From contig JARUPZ010000018.1 of the NCBI GenBank assembly GCA_031213475.1, positions 10,439,894 through 10,503,893 on the forward strand: a DNA stretch of 64,000 nucleotides, given 5' to 3'. The notes beneath the pieces are model-generated. The model was not told the DNA's origin. It was given only the letters and a program-made list of their open reading frames with translations, and ran no database searches. How positions within the stretch are numbered: the stretch's first letter is position 1; each line of letters starts with the position of its first letter. Positions 63,512 to 64,000 of the stretch are shown here, piece by piece. The position numbers and the translations under genes were made by a program. The stretch is from Nereocystis luetkeana. Lineage: Eukaryota; Sar; Phaeophyceae; Laminariales; Laminariaceae.

Positions 63512-63789
63512 CTGTCAAGGGAGAAGGACAAGGGTTAAAATTGACGTCAGGGTCAGGGTTCAGGTTAGGCTGGTTACGTTCGTGTTGAATTCACGAGAAT
63601 GGTGGTGGATAACGGCCTGGGAATACGTAGAGACAAATAGGCATGTTTCTCCCCGAAACATTTCATGTGTTCCAGGGAAGTGCCCCCGGTAATGCCCTTG
63701 AGTTCGAGACTCTTTGCTCCTATGTCTACATGCGCCCTTCCTGTCCTGCCACCATGGCTGCCTAGCGTCTACCCACGAGCCCCACTCGG

Positions 63790-64000
63790 CTCCACGTGAT
63801 CACATCCTTGGGTATGCAGGTACAGATCATCTTCAGATCATATATTCCCATAGTTGATGATATAGATCTTTCGGGGAAGACAGATAGATCATTGATCTGT
63901 ACCTTATGATCTATGATAAATCATGTTGCCGGTTGGGACCCATCTAATCTGCATGATCTAGGACATTTTCTTGGGTTGGACCTGTACTATATTACAGGTC
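63790..64000. repeat. GATC-rich dispersed repeat, cut by the window edge
   Basis: Contains GGTACAGATCATCTTCAGAT, TATGATCTATGATAAATCAT, GCATGATCTAGGACATTTTC and TTGGACCTGTACTATATTAC. Lies upstream of exon 1 of the window, presumably in an intron. Confidence 0.7.

Noticed and set aside
61666..61872. Cys/Gly/Asn-rich frame resembling EGF-like repeats
   Set aside because: It arises from a degenerate nucleotide repeat inside an intron, and spacing of Cys residues is not that of EGF domains.

Overview
This is nuclear DNA from an intron-rich eukaryote. No bacterial operon, CRISPR array or rRNA is visible. Roughly balanced base composition, introns of about 1 kb, GT-AG splice sites, many dispersed repeats and long homopolymer and trinucleotide tracts would suit a brown alga (Phaeophyceae) or a similar stramenopile. 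That assignment is inference: nothing in the window is diagnostic of the species.

One very large gene dominates, running right to left on the minus strand from the right edge to about 17.6 kb. I rebuilt 36 exon positions by following conserved protein blocks and requiring matching intron phase at every junction. Together they give about 3,160 codons in one continuous frame; the 5' end lies beyond base 64,000. The product is a giant ubiquitin-specific protease of the USP9X/USP24/USP34 type. It has N-terminal helical (ARM-like) repeats, a ubiquitin-like fold, an EF-hand-like module, more ARM-like repeats, then a USP (peptidase C19) catalytic domain with Cys, His and Asp boxes (exons 17-23), and C-terminal ARM-like repeats. 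The last four exons continue in phase into a short beta-sandwich that resembles the C2-like domain of calpains, then an Ala/Glu-rich acidic tail. An in-phase TAG at 23,628 gives a possible shorter ending.

The gene has unusual features: two equal-length homologous 56-base exons whose phases make them mutually exclusive, one GC-AG intron, a 150-residue Ala/Gly/Pro-rich insertion inside the catalytic domain, and no CxxC pair where USPs usually carry a zinc ribbon. Its introns hold eight copies of a 103-bp TA-flanked miniature inverted-repeat element, copies of a second smaller one, repeat families that always carry a G/C homopolymer at one end, and several minisatellites that lie directly against splice acceptors.

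The left 17 kb contains no gene I can support. It holds duplicated dispersed repeats, a decayed coiled-coil reading frame with an adjoining minisatellite (7.9-9.2 kb), three palindromes built from a tRNA-like 5' half (9.35-9.97 kb), and a tRNA-derived SINE with clear target-site duplication (11.70-11.88 kb). A GATC-rich dispersed repeat recurs about eleven times over the whole window.
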